From the NCBI GenBank assembly GCA_023441805.1, contig JAEZNO010000019.1, positions 1-64,000 of the forward strand: a stretch of DNA of 64,000 nt, in the 5' to 3' direction. Source of the stretch: Bacteroidota bacterium. Its GTDB lineage: Bacteria > Bacteroidota > Bacteroidia > Bacteroidales > Lentimicrobiaceae. The stretch's first letter is position 1. Each line of letters begins with the position of its first letter. Position numbers and translations under genes: made by a program. Of this stretch, positions 1-8,195 are shown in pieces. The notes under the pieces are model-generated. The model made no database searches. It saw nothing but the letters and a program-made list of their open reading frames with translations, and was not told the DNA's origin.

Positions 1-73
1 TACCCTCCCTTTACCCTCTCCTTACCCCTAGGGTAAACAGAGGGTAAGGGGAGGGTAAAGGGAGGGTAAAGGG
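1..73. repeat. long G-rich inverted repeat with telomere-like GGGTAA units
   Basis: Bases 1-27 and 42-68 are reverse complements over 27 positions with one mismatch, which would be a G-U pair in RNA. They are separated by a 14-base spacer. The right arm is a series of GGGTAA/GGGTAAAGGGA units with at least six runs of three or more G, so it can also form a G-quadruplex. The palindrome may continue left of the window because GGGTAAAGGG goes on to base 73. It lies upstream of the helicase promoter. It could be a terminator of an upstream gene, a dispersed repeat or a structured regulatory element; the sequence does not decide. Confidence 0.75.
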
Positions 74-206
74 ACTACAGATTTAATAAGAGCCCGGTAC
101 TATTTTAAGTACTATAAAAGTCAGGTATTTCTTCGGCATCAACCTCATTCCTTGACTCGTTTATTAATTTGTTTTCCAATAAGTTAAATCAGAAGATTAA
201 TAATCG

Positions 207-214
207 TACCTTTG
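207..214 (+). promoter_or_regulatory. promoter -7 element of the DEAD-box helicase gene
   Basis: TACCTTTG matches the Bacteroidota primary sigma -7 consensus TAnnTTTG exactly, and lies 22 bases before the ATG at 236. No clear -33 TTTG was found at the usual spacing. The element overlaps an in-frame TTG at 212, which argues against that TTG being the start codon. Confidence 0.6.
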
Positions 215-235
215 CGCGCAATTTTAATATTTTAT

Positions 236-2164
236 ATGCCAACATTTAATGAGTTAGGCTTGAACCGCTTGCTGTTGCAGGCAGTTGAAGCACTCGGCTT
301 CAGGGAGCCGATGCCTGTTCAGGCAGAAGTAATTCCTTCCCTGATCGCAAATCCTTCTGATCTTGTAGGTTTAGCCCAGACAGGTACCGGTAAAACAGCA
401 GCTTTCGGATTACCGCTGCTTCATCATATCGATGCTAATCTTAATAAAACACAAGCTCTTGTCCTTTGCCCTACACGTGAACTGTGTTTACAGATAGCCC
501 GCGATCTTGAAAACTTCGCAGCTTTCATGCCTTCAGTAAAAGTCACTGCAGTTTATGGAGGTGCATCAATCGAAAATCAGATTAATCAACTCCTCAAAGG
601 GCCTCAAATCATTGTGGCAACTCCGGGTCGCTTAAATGATATGATCCGACGTAAAAGAGTTGATTTCAGCATGGTTAAATGGATTGTTCTCGACGAAGCT
701 GATGAAATGCTCGATATGGGCTTCCAGGAAGAAGTTGATACAATCCTTGAAACAACTCCTGATGAGAAATATACTCTTCTGTTCTCTGCCACAATGCCTG
801 CAGAAGTCGAAAGAATTCTTGCAAAATACATGACGAATCCCGTTATCAAGTCAATTGGTAAACGTAATACCGGCACAGCTAATGTCAAGCACATCTATTA
901 CCTCGTGCATGCGAAAGACCGGTATCCTGCTCTAAAAAGAATTGCTGACTTTAATCCTAATGTTTATGCAATCATCTTTTGTCGTACCAGGATTGAAACA
1001 CAGGAGATTGCCGATTCACTAATCCGTGACGGTTATAATGCTGACTCATTACATGGCGATTTATCACAGGCACAGCGTGATCATGTGATGAACAGATTCA
1101 GAAAAAAATCGCTTCAAATGCTTGTGGCAACTGATGTTGCAGCCCGGGGATTGGATGTTAATGATTTGACTCATGTTATAAATTACAATCTTCCTGACGA
1201 TAGTGAAGTCTATATACACCGAAGTGGTCGTACAGGTCGAGCCGACAAATTGGGTATCAGCATTTCAATCATCAACCTGAAAGAGAAATTCAAGATCAGG
1301 CAGATTGAGAAGATGATCGGTCGCGAATTTGCACAGGCGAAAATTCCTACAGGAGTGCAGGTTTGCGAAAAACAGCTCTTCCATTATATCGACAGGATGG
1401 AAAGAGTGGTAATTGATGAAGAAATTGAATCATTCCTCCCGGTGATTTATAGGAAACTCGACTGGATGAGTAAGGAGGAAATTATAAGGCGGTTTGTATC
1501 TCTTGAATTTAACAGATTCCTGGAGTATTACAGGGATGCCAGAGACCTTAATGTTGAAGAAGAAAAAAGGACATTCAGGGATCAGTCTGAAGGAAAGAGA
1601 GATAGGGATTCACGCAGAAGAGGTGAACGTGGCAAATCCGACAGACAATCTGCCGGAACTGCTGAAGGCAGTGAATCAGGAAAATCACGCTCAAGAGGTG
1701 GTTATAATGATCGTGACCTGACACGCATGTTTGTCAGCATAGGTCGTAAAGACCATGTGATGCCACAACAGTTGATTGGCTTGATAAATGAAGTTACAAA
1801 GACTAGGGAAATCAGGATCGGAAGAATCGATATAATGGATAATTTCTCATTTATTGACATAGATTCAGATTCTGTAAAGAAAGTTCTCAAAGCTTTCAGC
1901 AATTCAAACAGAAACCCTGACGGTGTACGAATTGAGGTTGCTTCTGACAGGGATGACCGAAGCAGATCATCTTCATTATATTCAGGCAAATCGTTCAAGA
2001 GTGAAAGAAACGGTTCCGGCAGAAGTAAAAGGAATGGGAATGATTCAGCAAGAGCTCCCAGAAGCCTTAATGGTGAATCAGGCGGTAGTAAAAGAAAGAA
2101 ACAAGATGATCAGTCCTTGTTTGGGTCTTCAAAGAGGAAAAAGCGCTCGGGAGACAGACATTAA
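236..2164 (+). CDS. DEAD-box ATP-dependent RNA helicase
   Basis: A 642-aa DEAD-box helicase that unwinds or remodels RNA in the cytoplasm, probably in ribosome assembly or mRNA turnover. Visible motifs: Q-motif glutamine near residue 29, Walker A AQTGTGKT (47-54), PTREL (79-83), DEAD (153-156), SAT (184-186) and a HRSGRTGR motif VI in the second RecA domain. After residue ~450 comes a long Arg/Ser/Lys-rich linker. Then a segment starting LTRMFVSIGRKD resembles the DbpA/CsdA-type RNA-binding domain, followed by a basic disordered tail. The ATG at 236 was chosen because the longer reading starts inside the promoter. The gene converges on thioredoxin reductase, and the two stop codons share the bases TTAA, so no room is left for a terminator. 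Confidence 0.93.
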   Translation: MPTFNELGLNRLLLQAVEALGFREPMPVQAEVIPSLIANPSDLVGLAQTGTGKTAAFGLPLLHHIDANLNKTQALVLCPTRELCLQIARDLENFAAFMPSVKVTAVYGGASIENQINQLLKGPQIIVATPGRLNDMIRRKRVDFSMVKWIVLDEADEMLDMGFQEEVDTILETTPDEKYTLLFSATMPAEVERILAKYMTNPVIKSIGKRNTGTANVKHIYYLVHAKDRYPALKRIADFNPNVYAIIFCRTRIETQEIADSLIRDGYNADSLHGDLSQAQRDHVMNRFRKKSLQMLVATDVAARGLDVNDLTHVINYNLPDDSEVYIHRSGRTGRADKLGISISIINLKEKFKIRQIEKMIGREFAQAKIPTGVQVCEKQLFHYIDRMERVVIDEEIESFLPVIYRKLDWMSKEEIIRRFVSLEFNRFLEYYRDARDLNVEEEKRTFRDQSEGKRDRDSRRRGERGKSDRQSAGTAEGSESGKSRSRGGYNDRDLTRMFVSIGRKDHVMPQQLIGLINEVTKTREIRIGRIDIMDNFSFIDIDSDSVKKVLKAFSNSNRNPDGVRIEVASDRDDRSRSSSLYSGKSFKSERNGSGRSKRNGNDSARAPRSLNGESGGSKRKKQDDQSLFGSSKRKKRSGDRH

Positions 2165-3168
2165 ACCTTATTTTCTTCTTTTTGCTTAATTGAACCTGCC
2201 ACTTGTTGTTCAGATGGCGGGTTTACACTGAGCAGAAATCTTTCAGCTTCAATGGCTGCCATACAGCCTGTGCCTGCTGCAGTAACAGCCTGACGGAATA
2301 CATGATCCTGGACATCGCCTGCAGCGAATACTCCGGGAACATTAGTCTGGGTTGTTCCGGGAATTGTTTTGATGTATCCATTTTGGTCAAGATCTATCTG
2401 ACCTTCGAAGATTTTCGTGTTGGGCTGATGACCGATAGCAACAAAAAATCCGTCGATATCTATCTGCACTTGCTCACCAGTCTTAATATTTTCGAGCAGA
2501 GCACCGGTAACCACTTTACCATCACCTAACACCTCACGGGTGACATGATTCCAGAGGATTTCAATATTGGGAGTGTTTATAACTCTGTGCTGCATAGCTT
2601 TGCTGGCCCTCAACTCATCGCGACGAACGATAAGATACACTTTTTTCGTCATTTTGGCGAGGTAGGTTGCTTCCTCGGCTGCTGTATCACCTCCACCGAC
2701 AACGGCGACAGTCTTGCCACGGTAAAAGAAGCCATCGCAGGTTGCACATGCAGAAACACCAAAACCACTATAACGGGCTTCTGACTCAAGTCCAAGGTAT
2801 TTTGCTGTTGCTCCGGTTGCAATAATGACGGTTTGAGCTAAAACCGACTTACCATCATCGATGGTTACTTTGAAGGGACGTTTTGAGAAATCAACTTCAG
2901 TAACTAAACCCCAGCGCATATCGGTACCGAATCTCTCAGCTTGTTTTTGAAGATCAAGCATCAGATCGGGCCCCATGATACCATAAGGGTATCCCGGGAA
3001 ATTATCAACCTCAGTAGTAGAAGTAAGCTGACCTCCAGGCTGCATTCCCTGATAGACCACCGGTTTTAAATCTGCTCTGGCTGCATAAATGGCGGCTGTG
3101 TAACCGGCAGGCCCTGATCCAATTATCAGGCATTCAATTCTTTCGAGTTCGTTTTCTGCTTTCATCAT
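2161..3168 (-). CDS. trxB: thioredoxin reductase (NADPH, FAD)
   Basis: A 335-aa low-molecular-weight thioredoxin reductase, which uses NADPH to reduce thioredoxin through FAD. Visible: FAD-binding GSGPAG (17-22), ATG motif near 119-121, redox-active CATC (142-145), NADPH-binding GGGDTA (159-164), and the C-terminal FAD motif GDVQD. Length is normal for the family. Two consecutive Met codons open the gene and either could start it. It is monocistronic as far as visible, transcribed toward the helicase gene and overlapping it by four bases at the stops. Assignment is firm. Confidence 0.96.
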   Translation of the reverse strand: MMKAENELERIECLIIGSGPAGYTAAIYAARADLKPVVYQGMQPGGQLTSTTEVDNFPGYPYGIMGPDLMLDLQKQAERFGTDMRWGLVTEVDFSKRPFKVTIDDGKSVLAQTVIIATGATAKYLGLESEARYSGFGVSACATCDGFFYRGKTVAVVGGGDTAAEEATYLAKMTKKVYLIVRRDELRASKAMQHRVINTPNIEILWNHVTREVLGDGKVVTGALLENIKTGEQVQIDIDGFFVAIGHQPNTKIFEGQIDLDQNGYIKTIPGTTQTNVPGVFAAGDVQDHVFRQAVTAAGTGCMAAIEAERFLLSVNPPSEQQVAGSIKQKEENKV

Positions 3169-3196
3169 TTTAATTTGGTTCTCCGATATTCGCGTG

Positions 3197-3204
3197 CAAA
3201 TTTA
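3197..3204 (-). promoter_or_regulatory. promoter -7 element of trxB
   Basis: The minus strand reads TAAATTTG here, an exact TAnnTTTG match, 29 bases upstream of the trxB ATG. A convincing -33 element was not found. Confidence 0.5.
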
Positions 3205-3569
3205 ATGCTTTTACAATAAGTTAAATTTTTTACCTACTCTTATTTTATAAATTTAAATCGCATTTTTATCACTTATTTATAACGTCATTACAAACATTAT
3301 GCCTATATTTTTATCAGACAAATTGTCAGCGAAGACTTCAACTTTATGATACCAGGCATGGTTCAACCCTTTGGTATCGGCAAGGTTCACCCTTTGGGAA
3401 TAGGAACTAAAAGTGGTTTACCTGCTTTGTGGATAATAATTTAACATCACACCGGGGCTTCAAACCCCAAATGGAGGAAAACCTTGCCCCTATCATCACT
3501 CCTGAACGCATGTGTTTCAACCCTTTGAAGATTTAGAATCCCCAAGGGTTCACCAGGCATGAATTCTTT
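3205..3569. repeat. non-coding stretch with short direct and inverted repeats
   Basis: No gene is visible between trxB and the membrane protein gene. The stretch contains two copies of ACCAGGCATG (3351-3360 and 3552-3561) about 200 bases apart. Between them TTCAACCCTTTG occurs at 3362 and 3516, a variant GGTTCACCCTTTGGG at 3384-3398, and an inverted version CCCAAGGGTTCACC at 3541-3554. A small GGGG/CCCC hairpin sits near 3454-3468 without a following T-run. It looks like a remnant of a small non-coding repeat element, but no function can be assigned. Confidence 0.45.
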
Positions 3570-4247
3570 TCAATTATTCTGTTTGAAAATGGCCTCTTTT
3601 CCAGTAATAACTCGTTCGCTCTTCGCTAATAGAAAAACTGTTAGAATAGCTGCGATCGCAGCAACAATAATCATAAGATCCTGATAAATGCCGATATTTA
3701 AGGCAGCACTTATTCCGATAACTGCCCAAATGAAAGGTATTAGAAGTAAGTGTCGTGGAATTTTATAAGCTGCCAATATAAAAAACCCAAAGGTCAGGAT
3801 AGTTGAAGGACATGGTAAACCAAGCGAAATGGTTTGAACAACCGAGGATTCAGTGAAATATGAAATTATCGGATAAATTGTCAATCCATACAAAATGAAG
3901 AAATAACCTAAATATCTTATCCACCCTGTATTAGAACTGAAAATGATTCGCCTTTGGATAAAGGAACTCCTGAAAATCAATAAGCCTTCTATGATGAACA
4001 AAATACCAAAACCATATGCAGCAGGATTGATTTGAGTGAAGAAATTAAGATGATAAAAAATTCCCATCCATAACCACAGAGCACTTAAAATTAAACCAAT
4101 TGTTTTACCTGCTCCGGAAGGATTTCGAAAAAGAACAACAGTAGCATAAATGCCGGCAATTAGGAAAATTACTTGAATTGGAAAAACTGACTGATTGTAA
4201 TTCTCTATAACCTTAAAGAAATCTTCAGTAGTAAATGGTAATTTCAT
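3570..4247 (-). CDS. multi-spanning membrane protein, DUF6064-like
   Basis: A 225-aa protein with about six hydrophobic segments, so an inner-membrane protein. The N-terminus (MKLPFTTEDFFKVIENYN) and the overall arrangement resemble the DUF6064 family. That family is found across many bacteria and has no known function. No catalytic motif can be seen. The gene lies alone between the repeat-bearing gap and the acetyltransferase gene, 45 bases downstream of the latter on the same strand, so the two could be co-transcribed. Confidence 0.7.
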   Translation of the reverse strand: MKLPFTTEDFFKVIENYNQSVFPIQVIFLIAGIYATVVLFRNPSGAGKTIGLILSALWLWMGIFYHLNFFTQINPAAYGFGILFIIEGLLIFRSSFIQRRIIFSSNTGWIRYLGYFFILYGLTIYPIISYFTESSVVQTISLGLPCPSTILTFGFFILAAYKIPRHLLLIPFIWAVIGISAALNIGIYQDLMIIVAAIAAILTVFLLAKSERVITGKEAIFKQNN

Positions 4248-4292
4248 AATGATGTTTATTGGAGTTGTACTTGTATAAAGTTAATAAATATA

Positions 4293-5156
4293 TTATAGTA
4301 ACTTAATCATTTCAAACTGTTTACCGCGCAAAGGAAGGTTGCAGGATTTAAGAAATTGAGTAATGCTTTGGCAGCCTGTTTCAGTATTGATAACCTTGAC
4401 GGTAGTGTGCTTATTGAATTTTAGGACCTCAGTCAGCATAACCGATGCTATTCCAAGTCTGCGGTGCGACTGTTCAACACCTATCCGTGTTACATCACCT
4501 GAACCGGGTTCAAAAATACAATACCCTACCAGCTTTTCTTCATGGTAAGCCCCGATAATCTTGAAATCGTTAATTCTTCGACAAACTGACTCAAAACTAT
4601 TCTGCCAGGATGGAGTAAAATCGTCGAAGTCCTTAATTTCATCATCATGTTTCAATTCAATTTCCCAGATAAAATAATCCGAGGGCAAAATTTTGACAGG
4701 AATCATTAATCCAGAGGCTTGCTGAGTAAAATAATTAAACTCCCGGGTGACAACAAAACCAAGTTTCTTATAGACAGAAATTGCACCTGTATTATGTTGT
4801 AGCACCTCTAAAAGATACTGTTGAATTCCCGCTTGTTTAAGAAATGGTAATCCATAATTAAATATTCTGGTGGCATATCCCTTTCCACGACATTCCTCTA
4901 AAGTACCTGTACCGGCATCATAAGCAGTATTCTGTCCGTTGAACTTCCCAATCCCATTTAAAATAAAGGATTTCAGTTGATCATTTTCAAACAATCCGAA
5001 AGACAAGGAAGGATCGAATCCACGTCGACTGAGCATGCTTCTCAATTCTTCATCATTGACATGAACTTCATAATCGACAAATGCTTTCTGAAAAGCCTCA
5101 CAAAGCACCGCAAATGGAACTGATTCGAACGACCTTATTGTTTCATTCATATTCAA
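4293..5156 (-). CDS. tandem GNAT-family N-acetyltransferase
   Basis: A 287-aa protein with two GNAT folds. The first (about residues 10-150) has a degenerate acetyl-CoA loop, ECRGKGYATRIFNYGLPFLK, followed by the NTGAISVYKKLGF element typical of the family. The second (about 175-287) has the loop SHRRLGIASVMLTEVL. GNAT enzymes transfer acetyl from acetyl-CoA to amines; the substrate cannot be read from the sequence. The double-domain layout resembles mycothiol-synthase-like and other two-domain GNATs, but no specific relation is claimed. Both acetyl-CoA loops look intact. Confidence 0.88.
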   Translation of the reverse strand: MNMNETIRSFESVPFAVLCEAFQKAFVDYEVHVNDEELRSMLSRRGFDPSLSFGLFENDQLKSFILNGIGKFNGQNTAYDAGTGTLEECRGKGYATRIFNYGLPFLKQAGIQQYLLEVLQHNTGAISVYKKLGFVVTREFNYFTQQASGLMIPVKILPSDYFIWEIELKHDDEIKDFDDFTPSWQNSFESVCRRINDFKIIGAYHEEKLVGYCIFEPGSGDVTRIGVEQSHRRLGIASVMLTEVLKFNKHTTVKVINTETGCQSITQFLKSCNLPLRGKQFEMIKLL

Positions 5157-5249
5157 TATTGTATAGGTTTAATTATTAGAACATAATTATGCAAATTTCT
5201 TGAATTACAGAAGATTTTTCTAACTTAGCAATCTGAATTTTAAGCAATC

Positions 5250-6221
5250 ATGAAAAATTTAATCTACATTTTACTTTTCAGTTTACTTGCAAGCAACCTG
5301 AATGCACAGGCATTAAATAACACCGCCTACACAGAGTCGGATATTGTTTTAAAAACAGCTACAGGTAACATTTCCGGAACAATAATGGTTTCAACTTTAC
5401 AATCGCAAACACCTCTTGTTGCTATTATTGCAGGATCGGGACCAACTGATCGTGATGGTAATTCAACAATGGGTGTCAGAACTGATTCGTACAAGAAACT
5501 TGCTGAAAGTATGGCAGAAAATGGTATTTCATCACTGCGATTTGATAAACGTGGTATTGCTAAAAGCCAGTCAGCCATGAAAAGTGAAAGTGATCTGAGG
5601 TTTGAAAACTACATAAATGACGTTGTTGAGTGGATTAATCTGCTTAAAAATGACAATAGATTCAGCTCATTTTTTATACTTGGACACAGTGAAGGTTCGC
5701 TCATTGGCATGGTAGCTGGCCAACGCACAGAAATTGCAGGTTTTATTTCAGTTGCCGGAGCAGGGAAACCGGCCGATGAGATATTGCAGGAACAGTTGAA
5801 AGACAAATTGCCTCTCGATTTACTGATTGAAAACAATAGAATCCTCGACAGTTTGAAAGCTGGTAAGACAGTCGGAAATGTAAATTCAAATCTGGCTGCA
5901 TTATATAGGCCAAGTGTACAACCTTACATGATTTCATGGTTAAAGTATAATCCGGCAAAGGTGATTTCACAGTTAAAGGCACCTACACTTATCATTCACG
6001 GTACTACTGATTTGCAGGTTAGCACTGATGATGCAAAACTACTGGCAGCAGCTAAACCTGATGCTAAACTTCTAATCATCGAAAACATGAATCATGTACT
6101 AAAAGAATCAGTTGCCGATCAACAGCAGAACTTCGCTACTTATACTAATCCTGATTTACCCTTGAAAACTGAATTGGTTGATGAAGTAATCAGTTTCATC
6201 AAATCAAATAAGGATCAGTAA
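5250..6221 (+). CDS. exported alpha/beta hydrolase (esterase-like)
   Basis: A 323-aa protein with an N-terminal signal peptide (hydrophobic residues 4-18, then LNAQA), so it acts in the periplasm or at the envelope. It has an oxyanion region AGSGPTDRDGN (61-71), the nucleophile elbow GHSEG with Ser148, an acid candidate Asp254 in HGTTDLQV, and His282 in NMNHVLK, a complete catalytic triad. GSGPTDRDGN-type hydrolases are usually esterases or acyl hydrolases of unknown natural substrate. The gene stands alone on the plus strand, with a TAACTTAG element close to the promoter consensus about 28 bases upstream. Confidence 0.88.
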   Translation: MKNLIYILLFSLLASNLNAQALNNTAYTESDIVLKTATGNISGTIMVSTLQSQTPLVAIIAGSGPTDRDGNSTMGVRTDSYKKLAESMAENGISSLRFDKRGIAKSQSAMKSESDLRFENYINDVVEWINLLKNDNRFSSFFILGHSEGSLIGMVAGQRTEIAGFISVAGAGKPADEILQEQLKDKLPLDLLIENNRILDSLKAGKTVGNVNSNLAALYRPSVQPYMISWLKYNPAKVISQLKAPTLIIHGTTDLQVSTDDAKLLAAAKPDAKLLIIENMNHVLKESVADQQQNFATYTNPDLPLKTELVDEVISFIKSNKDQ

Positions 6222-6259
6222 TTAGACCTAAAAACGGTTAAAAAAGTCTGAATAGGTGA

Positions 6260-6973
6260 TTATCTGACCATAATATCAGAACCACCTGTAGCAGTTTTTG
6301 TGACTTTTTTAGGTGAGCCGGTATAAGTTATGTCACTCGATCCGGATGCATTAATAGTTAGTGTACTGGTGACATTAACTTCTACATCCGAACCGCCTGT
6401 AGCAACTATAGTACAATCTTCTAATTTCAGATTCAAGGCTTCAACATCAGAACCACCTGTTACAGTAAACACACCTCTTTGTCCAACACCATTGAATGAG
6501 GCATCGCAACCACCGGTGTGAGTACAAACTAATTCATTTACAGTCAAATCCAGATCTAAATCACTGCCTCCGGTAAGTTTAGTGGAAAGTTTTGATAACT
6601 TAAGGTGTCCGTTTGAGCTTATGTCACATCCACCGGTTGCGCTAATGGCATCGATATCTTTAAATGTGAGATGTATTGTCAGCTCCTCAGCATCTCTAAT
6701 TGATTTTTCGGGGAAGATCTTCAGTACCCCATCATCAACACGGGTAATAATTATTGGGTGTAAATTCTCATCCGCCTCAACAGTTAAACTTACCTCATTT
6801 CCCTGCGTTAGGATAATGTCAATACCACCGGTTACATCTATTGCGTGGAAATCTGAAATCTTACGTTCTTGTTTAACGACTTTTTCATTTCCCTTAATTT
6901 TCGACTGTTGATTAGCATTAGCGAAAAATGGAATGAATGCAATCACTGCAATCAATAAAAATATCTTCTTCAT
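6260..6973 (-). CDS. exported GIN-domain (DUF2807) protein
   Basis: A 237-aa protein with a signal peptide (MKKIFLLIAVIAFIPFFANA) followed by a head-GIN domain. The domain is marked by a ladder of TGG[SC]D motifs (about seven copies, from DVTGGIDIIL to TGGSDIMV at the C-terminus). In this family the repeated motif builds a right-handed beta-helix on the cell surface or in the periplasm; the function is usually described as adhesin-like or auto-transporter-like. It converges with the hydrolase gene, leaving 38 bases between the stops. No partner is apparent. Confidence 0.88.
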   Translation of the reverse strand: MKKIFLLIAVIAFIPFFANANQQSKIKGNEKVVKQERKISDFHAIDVTGGIDIILTQGNEVSLTVEADENLHPIIITRVDDGVLKIFPEKSIRDAEELTIHLTFKDIDAISATGGCDISSNGHLKLSKLSTKLTGGSDLDLDLTVNELVCTHTGGCDASFNGVGQRGVFTVTGGSDVEALNLKLEDCTIVATGGSDVEVNVTSTLTINASGSSDITYTGSPKKVTKTATGGSDIMVR

Positions 6974-7059
6974 GATACTAGATTTTTGGTGTTTCTTTAT
7001 AAAACGAAGATTAATGTCGATTTGTTACAATAACACATGTAAAATAATTAAAAAACATC

Positions 7060-7067
7060 TATATTTG
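7060..7067 (+). promoter_or_regulatory. promoter -7 element of the methyltransferase gene
   Basis: TATATTTG matches the Bacteroidota -7 consensus. It would give a leader of about 180 bases before the ATG at 7256. I saw no recognisable riboswitch or leader ORF in that leader, and nothing else between 6974 and 7255. Confidence 0.5.
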
Positions 7068-7255
7068 CAGCTTCTAAAAACATTGGATGTTAATTCTTAA
7101 TTCGGATCGTGTCATCTAAATAACTTTTAGGATATTATTCCTGAAAGTTACCTCTCTTGTTTCCCTACGAAGGCTTATAGGGGTTATTTACATTAATATT
7201 TATAACACTGAATTGGGACTATGAAAACTACCCATTCAATTAAAAATTAAACACG

Positions 7256-8029
7256 ATGAGTAACGAGAATAAAACGATACACGATTTTGATTATGACCTT
7301 ATTTGCGAATACTTTTCATCATTTGAACGCCAGGGGCCTGGTAGTCCTGAAATGACCATCAGGGCGATGGGGTTCATAGATAATCTTAATGAAGAGTCCG
7401 TTATAGTTGATCTAGGATGTGGAACGGGCAGTCAAACCAGAGTGCTTGCAAAACACACTCCCGGCATTATAACAGGAATAGACTTATTTCCAACTTTCAT
7501 TAATATCTTCAACGAGAAAGCAAAAAGTGAAGGATTAGAAAATAGAGTAAAGGGAATTGTTGGTAATATGGAAGATCTTCCATTTCAGGATGAAGAACTT
7601 GATTTGATATGGGCTGAAGGATCGATTTATAATATCGGTTATGAGAAAGGATTGCAATACTGGCATCGGTTTTTGAAGCCGGGTGGGTTTGTAGCTGTGA
7701 CTGAAGCTTCCTGGTTTACCGTGGAAAGGCCGGCTGAGATTGAGAAATTCTGGATGGATGCTTATTCGCAGATTGATACAATCCCAAATAAAGTTAAACA
7801 GATGCAAAGTGCAGGTTATATTCCTCATGCCAGCTTTATCCTCCCTGAGGAATGTTGGCTTGAGCATTTTTACAATCATCAACCCTTTGCACAGGAGATA
7901 TTCCTTAAGAAATATCCTGATAATGAAACGGCGTTACAACTAATTACAAGTGAACGTCATGATGCTGATCTATACCGGAAATATAAGGCATATTACGGGT
8001 ATGTGTTTTATATTGGAAGGAAAATCTGA
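7256..8029 (+). CDS. class I SAM-dependent methyltransferase
   Basis: A 257-aa protein with a Rossmann-type methyltransferase core: motif I VDLGCGTG (51-58), an acidic residue at the end of strand 2 (Asp76 in TGIDLF), the GNMEDLPF loop for adenine contact, and LKPGGFVAVTEASW as the post-III motif. It resembles the Methyltransf_11/25 group acting on small molecules or lipids. The substrate is not identifiable. It is the last intact host gene before the prophage and is closed by the hairpin at 8048-8089. Confidence 0.87.
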   Translation: MSNENKTIHDFDYDLICEYFSSFERQGPGSPEMTIRAMGFIDNLNEESVIVDLGCGTGSQTRVLAKHTPGIITGIDLFPTFINIFNEKAKSEGLENRVKGIVGNMEDLPFQDEELDLIWAEGSIYNIGYEKGLQYWHRFLKPGGFVAVTEASWFTVERPAEIEKFWMDAYSQIDTIPNKVKQMQSAGYIPHASFILPEECWLEHFYNHQPFAQEIFLKKYPDNETALQLITSERHDADLYRKYKAYYGYVFYIGRKI

Positions 8030-8047
8030 TTTGCAATGAATGCAATA

Positions 8048-8089
8048 AAAAAGCAGAAAGACAGGGTAAATCCTGTCTTTCTGCTTTTT
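8048..8089. terminator. bidirectional intrinsic terminator
   Basis: A perfect 18-base-pair stem (8048-8065 with 8072-8089) with a six-base loop and A/T runs at both edges. It can terminate the methyltransferase transcript on the plus strand and the tRNA transcript on the minus strand. Confidence 0.85.
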
Positions 8090-8125
8090 GGTCGGAGTGG
8101 TCAGACTCGAACTGACGACCACTTG
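8089..8125 (-). tRNA. 3' portion of a tRNA gene (Pro-like), candidate attL
   Basis: Read on the minus strand, this ends in a genomically encoded CCA (8089-8091), discriminator A, the 3' acceptor strand CACTCCG (8093-8099) and a complete T-arm: stem GTCAG, loop TTCGAGT, stem CTGAC (8100-8116). The matching 5' acceptor strand CGGAGTG, D-arm and a proper anticodon loop are absent. The sequence beyond about 8126 leads into the integrase gene. A C1-G72 pair with A73 fits tRNA-Pro (inference). This is the usual footprint of phage integration into a tRNA 3' end; the rebuilt full tRNA should lie at the right junction, outside the window. Confidence 0.75.
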
Positions 8126-8195
8126 CCTTGATTGCGTAGCAAAGTAATTTTACCACATTCTCAAATAGCCTAAATTTTTTTTACCACTTTTTTCC

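Noticed and set aside
212..235. Upstream TTG start for the DEAD-box helicase
   Set aside because: It overlaps the -7 promoter element TACCTTTG; the ATG at 236 follows it at a normal distance.
6260..6973. TGG[SC]D repeats as a novel repeat protein
   Set aside because: This ladder is the known hallmark of the GIN/DUF2807 domain.
8089..8170. A complete tRNA gene at the prophage edge
   Set aside because: The 5' acceptor strand, D-arm and anticodon loop cannot be found; only the 3' part is present.
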